From: an uncultured Porphyromonadaceae bacterium
GTDB lineage: Bacteria; Bacteroidota; Bacteroidia; Bacteroidales; Muribaculaceae
Assembly (NCBI GenBank): GCA_900540625.1
Contig: UQGP01000061.1
Span: forward strand, 1 to 8,957
Reading direction: 5' to 3'
Length of the DNA: 8,957 bases
The translations under genes and the position numbers were made by a program. The notes beneath the pieces are model-generated. The model saw only the letters and a list, made by a program, of their open reading frames with translations, searched no databases and was not told where the DNA came from. This document shows positions 6,206-8,957 of this stretch, piece after piece (the stretch's first letter is position 1; each line of letters opens with the position of its first letter).

Positions 6206-7015
6206 ATGTCTAAAATCTTCTGCATAGGCGAATGTGCGCTGGCCTTCGACACCACCGACGGTACCGCCGCCACCAGACTCTTCGGCGACATCGCCCATGC
6301 CGCCGCCATCCTCGGACGGCAGGGCACGCCCGTGGCTATGCTCTCCGAAGCTGCCGACGACCCCGTGGGTCAGGCCGCCGTTGACGCCCTGGTCGAGGCC
6401 GGCGTCGACACTACCGGCATCGATCGCTTCACCGACGGCACTACGCCCGTAATCATACGTATGGGCATGGGTACACGCCCCATACGCTACGAAAACTACG
6501 GCGACGAATGTTTCGACATCGTCTGGCCTAATATCACCAAAGGCGACATCGTCATCTTCGGCGAATTCTATGCCTTGGACGGGCGTATGCGTGCACGTAT
6601 GATGCCGCTGCTGGACTGCGCCGCCGAGCGAGGCGCCGTGATGATATACCTGCCCGGGTTTATGCCCTCGCAGACGCCGCGCATCACGCGCGTAATGCCC
6701 GCCATACTCGACAATCTCGAGCGCGCGCATATCGTCATCACCGACACCGAGGCCCTCACCACCATTTTCGATAACCCGGACGGCCGGGCCTGCTACGAGC
6801 AGCATATACGCTACTCGGCGCCGGTGATGGTACATGTAGACGGCGCTACCGCCACCATATTCGGCCCGGGCATACACGCGAGCGCCGACAATACGGCCGA
6901 CATCAGTGCAATCACTGCACATGTGGCTCAGACCATAGCTGCACGCCATATTGCCGCCGATAGCATTATCGGAATGTCTCGCGAGGACGCCTTAAGCCTC
7001 GTAACTCCTCGATAA
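6206..7015 (+). CDS. PfkB-family (ribokinase-like) protein lacking the canonical catalytic motifs
   Basis: A 269-residue protein. Its fold is recognisable from the N-terminal IGECALAFD (7-15), GDIAHAAAILGRQGTPVAMLSE (27-48), DDPVGQAAVDALVEAGVDT and the GDIVIFGEFYAL (113-124) segment, all of which resemble Bacteroides PfkB sugar kinases. Two hallmarks are missing. Where family members have a DVNFR-type motif, this protein reads IYLPGFMPS (147-155). Where the anion-hole and catalytic Asp motif GAGD should be (about 222-232), it reads GIHASADNTAD. A changed or lost kinase activity is an inference. The ATG at 6206 is preferred to an in-frame ATG at 6119, which would overlap the SIS gene by 50 bp and add 29 residues ahead of the conserved start of the fold. 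The neighbouring KdsD-like gene suggests a link to sugar phosphates. Confidence 0.8.
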   Translation: MSKIFCIGECALAFDTTDGTAATRLFGDIAHAAAILGRQGTPVAMLSEAADDPVGQAAVDALVEAGVDTTGIDRFTDGTTPVIIRMGMGTRPIRYENYGDECFDIVWPNITKGDIVIFGEFYALDGRMRARMMPLLDCAAERGAVMIYLPGFMPSQTPRITRVMPAILDNLERAHIVITDTEALTTIFDNPDGRACYEQHIRYSAPVMVHVDGATATIFGPGIHASADNTADISAITAHVAQTIAARHIAADSIIGMSREDALSLVTPR

Positions 7016-7073
7016 TTGAAGAGCGACAGCCCGAAACACAGCATATTACAAACAACACATAAAACATAGGACC

Positions 7074-7574
7074 ATGTCCACCGAACTGCATAACCGCCAA
7101 GACGCCCCCATCGAATTGATGCCCGAAGTAGTGGGCGATATGCGTGCCGCCATAGTCACCGCACGTTTCAACAGCGACATCACCTACGCCCTGCGCGACG
7201 CCGCACTCAAGACATTCAAAGATGCCGGCATCGATGACTCGGACATCGACACCTTCGAAGTGCCCGGCGCCGTCGAGCTAACCTTCGCCGCCTCACAGCT
7301 CATCGAAAGCGGCGCCTACGACGTTGTCATTGTCTTCGGATGCGTCATACGCGGCGGTACACCACATTTCGACTACGTATGCCAGAGTGTCACCCAAGGC
7401 ATTACGCTGCTCAATAGCGACTGTGATATTCCCGTCATCTTCGGCGTCCTCACCACCGACGATCATCAGCAAGCTGCAGACCGCGCCGGCGGAAGCCTTG
7501 GCAACAAAGGCACCGAATGTGCCCTCGCCGCCATCGAGATGGTCCAACTCACCCGCGACATCCGCGAAAAATAA
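7074..7574 (+). CDS. ribH: 6,7-dimethyl-8-ribityllumazine synthase
   Basis: A 166-residue enzyme that condenses 5-amino-6-ribitylaminouracil with 3,4-dihydroxy-2-butanone 4-phosphate, the penultimate step of riboflavin synthesis. It usually assembles as pentamers or 60-mers in the cytosol. Motifs: ARFN (30-33), FEVPGAVEL (61-69), GCVIRGGTPHFDYV (89-102) with catalytic His98, FGVLTTDD (123-130), and the phosphate-binding RAGGSLGNKG (137-146). It is the last gene of the cluster, 58 bp after the PfkB-like gene. From residue 142 onward its sequence is the left copy of a 79-bp direct repeat whose right copy lies at 7956-8034. The last 25 codons may therefore have been supplied by an integrated element. 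No terminator follows directly; the likely original one is at 8057-8085. Confidence 0.96.
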   Translation: MSTELHNRQDAPIELMPEVVGDMRAAIVTARFNSDITYALRDAALKTFKDAGIDDSDIDTFEVPGAVELTFAASQLIESGAYDVVIVFGCVIRGGTPHFDYVCQSVTQGITLLNSDCDIPVIFGVLTTDDHQQAADRAGGSLGNKGTECALAAIEMVQLTRDIREK

Positions 7575-7576
7575 CA
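7498..7576 (+). repeat. Left copy of a 79-bp direct repeat (attL-like), end of ribH
   Basis: It is identical to 7956-8034 at 77 of 79 positions. The two differences, C7505 versus T7963 and C7553 versus T8011, are both third-codon-position changes (Asn AAC/AAT, Thr ACC/ACT). The repeat runs from codon 142 of ribH to two bases beyond its stop. It contains GGCAC-CGAAT-GTGCC (7509-7523), a perfect inverted pair of 5-bp arms around 5 bp, the layout of a tyrosine-recombinase core site. Confidence 0.9.
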
Positions 7577-7625
7577 AAGTCGGTCCGGAGATACAGATAC
7601 TCTCTCTCTTGGCTCTGTGCTATAG

Positions 7626-7799
7626 CTGCTTGGCAATATATGGGGTCAAGCCGAAATAGACACCCTTCTGTGGGATAAATTGCCGGCTTACCTTGATGGT
7701 GATGACTCGAAGAAAAAGGCAAAGATTAAAAACTTACTTTCCTCGTTGCGAATAGAGGAGAAAATCGTGTTTGAAAATGGCGTTTGGGTTAAATGTTAA
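7626..7799 (+). pseudogene. C-terminal remnant of a winged-helix/AlbA-type ATP-binding protein
   Basis: An open segment of 57 codons runs from just after a TAG (7623-7625) to a TAA (7797-7799). It contains AEIDTLLWDKLPAYL and then KKKAKIKNLLSSLRIEEKIV, ending GVWVKC. The pattern EID.LL.DKLP...KK.KI.NLL..LR..GKI is one I associate with the C-terminal winged-helix domain of Bacteroidota AlbA_2/divergent-AAA ATP-binding proteins. There is no start codon or N-terminal part. A stretch just upstream in another frame (EIQILSLLAL, 7588-7617) may be the frameshifted continuation. It is not expressed as a functional protein on this evidence. The family assignment is from memory and moderate in certainty. 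Confidence 0.5.
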
Positions 7800-7917
7800 C
7801 AAATGTTTTAACCGATTCTTTAAGCAATGATTAACCCGGATATTTAAATCAAGAAATTGATATTCAGTATGATAAAAGCGCTAAATTAATACGAATTTAA
7901 CCGTTCGTTAACCCAAA
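7783..7917. repeat. TTAACC repeat cluster flanked by a 10-bp inverted repeat
   Basis: TTTGGGTTAA (7783-7792) and TTAACCCAAA (7908-7917) are perfect inverted copies. Direct TTAACC units occur at 7808, 7831, 7897 and 7908, with GGTTAA in the opposite sense at 7787. The spacing is irregular. They could be arm-type integrase sites or regulator sites of the lost element; in AT-rich DNA some would arise by chance. Confidence 0.45.
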
Positions 7918-7955
7918 ACAACGTAGGGAATCCATAGTAGCTGGATCAATCGTTT

Positions 7956-8034
7956 TTGGCAATAAAGGCACCGAATGTGCCCTCGCCGCCATCGAGATGG
8001 TCCAACTCACTCGCGACATCCGCGAAAAATAACA
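7956..8034 (+). repeat. Right copy of the 79-bp direct repeat (attR-like), orphan ribH 3' end
   Basis: This is the second copy of the last 25 codons of ribH and its stop, separated from the gene by 379 bp. The reading frame is intact to the stop but has no start. It is followed at once by sequence leading to a strong terminator (8057-8085), so this copy probably marks the original end of ribH before insertion. Confidence 0.9.
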
Positions 8035-8056
8035 CATATGCTTGGTTAAAAAATAA

Positions 8057-8085
8057 GAATTGGCAACCGTCTTAGTTGCCAATTC
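8057..8085. terminator. Bidirectional terminator
   Basis: GAATTGGCAAC (8057-8067) and GTTGCCAATTC (8075-8085) form a perfect 11-bp stem with a 7-base loop. A T-rich run follows on each strand (CAATTTTAT rightward, TTATTTTTTAA leftward). It ends the minus-strand lipoprotein gene and is placed to end the ribH operon from the left. Confidence 0.85.
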
Positions 8086-8124
8086 CAATTTTATATGAAG
8101 GAGTGGTGTCGTCTTGATACTACG

Positions 8125-8532
8125 TTATTTGTATCGACTCCAAGTTACCGGATCATTATACTCGTCCAGCCAATCAATTTTGTTTTCAGAAACCGATTGA
8201 GCCAACAGCGTGACACTATAGACCTCTCCTTCAAACTCAGAATCGACGGTCATCCTTAAGGTGTTGTCTCTGCACGACCATGATGTAATGATGTCACATT
8301 TCCCATTGTTTACATAGGAATCATAATCGATGTAATACCGGCCGGTGCCATTGTTGTTTAGGACGAGATATTCACCCTCGGCAGTCCAAGTTCCCACTAA
8401 GATCTTCTCAAGGTTTTTGCTGTCTTTTTCAGGTTCATCGTCATCATCTCCACATCCGGAAAAAGTCACGGACATAATGACACACAGAGCTACAGCGATC
8501 AGCGACTGCAGATGTAAAAGTTTGTGTTTCAT
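8125..8532 (-). CDS. Surface-type lipoprotein with a lipocalin-like domain
   Basis: A 135-residue putative lipoprotein of unknown function. The signal peptide (KLLHLQSLIAVALCVIMSV) ends in TFSGC, with Cys27 lipidated. The residues that follow, GDDDDEPE, form an acidic cluster like the Bacteroides lipoprotein export signal that sends lipoproteins to the outer face of the outer membrane. Residues 45-49 read LVGTW, the opening motif of Bacteroidota lipocalin-like domains, and the rest alternates like a small beta-barrel (EGEYLVLNNNGTGRYY, CRDNTLRMTV). The gene is AT-richer than the operon at 3981-7574. It is convergent with the ribH side and shares the terminator at 8057-8085. A long structured leader appears to precede it. 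The ligand or partner cannot be inferred. Confidence 0.8.
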   Translation of the reverse strand: MKHKLLHLQSLIAVALCVIMSVTFSGCGDDDDEPEKDSKNLEKILVGTWTAEGEYLVLNNNGTGRYYIDYDSYVNNGKCDIITSWSCRDNTLRMTVDSEFEGEVYSVTLLAQSVSENKIDWLDEYNDPVTWSRYK

Positions 8533-8843
8533 ATATTAAAACAGAATTTTTTGCCCCACAATCCCAATGAAGCCGTTATTCTAAAAAAGAAAAGGTGTGG
8601 GATTGTATTCTGCATACCCCTTTTAGTAGGCTTCTCGCATTGCCATTGATAGAAGATATACAGTATAACCCACACCGATAAGCTATATAGATATCTCCTA
8701 ATAGGGATATGTATTAGCTACGATGCAGGTGTTATTGTCGTTATCTCTCTATCTATTAGCGAATTTTGCGAGAATTTACTAAAAGAAGATAATTCAAATA
8801 ACACCTTTTCAGATGTAATGAGCCAACGCTTTGGCTCTATTTT
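8533..8843 (-). promoter_or_regulatory. Long structured leader of the lipoprotein gene (no coding gene seen)
   Basis: About 310 bases between the predicted transcription start and the ATG contain no credible gene. In plus-strand coordinates, complementary segments are: GAGCCAA/TTGGCTC (8820-8826 with 8831-8837, 4-base loop); AGGTGTTATT/AATAACACCT (8727-8736 with 8797-8806); GGTGTGGG/CCCACACC (8594-8601 with 8669-8676); ACAATCCCA/TGGGATTGT (8558-8566 with 8598-8606); and GAAGCC/GGCTTC (8569-8574 with 8629-8634). The third and fourth pairs compete for 8598-8601. On the minus strand a T-run (8593-8583) directly follows the CCCACACC arm, as in an attenuator. Whether this is regulatory RNA or DNA-level repeats is open. 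Confidence 0.4.
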
Positions 8844-8849
8844 CGATTG

Positions 8850-8880
8850 CAAAGGTAATGCTTTTTTTTGTAAAACTAAA
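8850..8880 (-). promoter_or_regulatory. Bacteroidota-type promoter reading toward the lipoprotein gene
   Basis: On the minus strand, TACCTTTG (8857-8850) matches TAnnTTTG, the same box as the SRP RNA promoter. About 19 bases upstream is TTTA, a three-of-four match to the -33 TTTG. No other -7 box is seen between here and the ATG at 8532, so the leader would be about 310 bases long. Confidence 0.55.
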
Positions 8881-8957
8881 ACTTTCAGAACGAAAACATT
8901 TATTGTAGAGTCAAGTGGCAAGTGCAAAATTAATGAATCATTTTGTAGAACTCAATT

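Larger units (their letters stand above)
7577..7955. mobile_element. Remnant of an integrative element between duplicated ribH ends
   Basis: These 379 bp lie between two copies of the ribH 3' end and are strongly AT-rich, unlike the GC-rich genes before them. They hold no intact gene. What is visible is a C-terminal fragment of a foreign protein (7626-7799) and a TTAACC repeat cluster with an inverted pair (7783-7917). The layout matches insertion of an integrative element at the 3' end of a gene, followed by loss of most of the element. No integrase gene is present, so the mechanism is inferred. Confidence 0.55.

Noticed and set aside
8718..8927. A 69-codon minus-strand frame beginning MHLPLDSTINVF
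   Set aside because: It runs through the promoter at 8850-8880 and through the hairpin, has low-complexity content, and resembles no protein I know. It is likely chance in AT-rich DNA.
1..8957. CRISPR array or tRNA genes
   Set aside because: No regularly spaced repeats with unique spacers and no cloverleaf with recognisable T-arm were seen on either strand.

Overview
The window looks like a chromosomal segment of a Bacteroidota member, order Bacteroidales, perhaps Muribaculaceae-like (the family is an inference). The evidence is several promoters of the Bacteroidota type (TTTG, then TAnnTTTG about 19 bp later), almost no Shine-Dalgarno sequences, PEGA-type lipoproteins, a bacterial glutaminyl cyclase, and an SIS protein of the KdsD type without CBS domains. 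The part up to about 7576 is mostly GC-rich. From 7577 onward it turns markedly AT-rich and more accessory in character.

Layout from left to right. Positions 1-54 are the right end of an IS3-family insertion sequence. Next come two tandem minus-strand genes (1764-892, then 853-86) for envelope proteins that share a near-duplicate C-terminal domain. A plus-strand Fe-type superoxide dismutase (2108-2746) follows with its own terminator. Uracil phosphoribosyltransferase (upp, 3670-3017, minus) converges on it. Between upp and the next gene lies an unannotated 4.5S/SRP RNA gene (3784-3880), with a near-consensus promoter back to back with the upp promoter. A plus-strand cluster then runs from 3981 to 7574, probably one operon: a glutaminyl-cyclase-like lipoprotein, SufE, an arabinose-5-phosphate-isomerase-like SIS protein, a PfkB-family protein lacking the usual catalytic motifs, and lumazine synthase (ribH).

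The most notable structure is at the end of ribH. Its last 79 bp (7498-7576) are repeated in direct orientation at 7956-8034, with only two synonymous C-to-T differences. The 379 bp between the copies are AT-rich and contain the C-terminal remnant of a foreign winged-helix protein and a cluster of TTAACC repeats. The apparent original ribH terminator sits after the second copy. This is the pattern left by an integrative element that uses the 3' end of a housekeeping gene as attachment site, now reduced to a scar.

The right end holds a minus-strand surface-type lipoprotein (8532-8125). It appears to be preceded by a leader of roughly 310 nt containing several complementary segments that could form mutually exclusive RNA structures. 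Functions are assigned from motif recognition only; no database search was possible.
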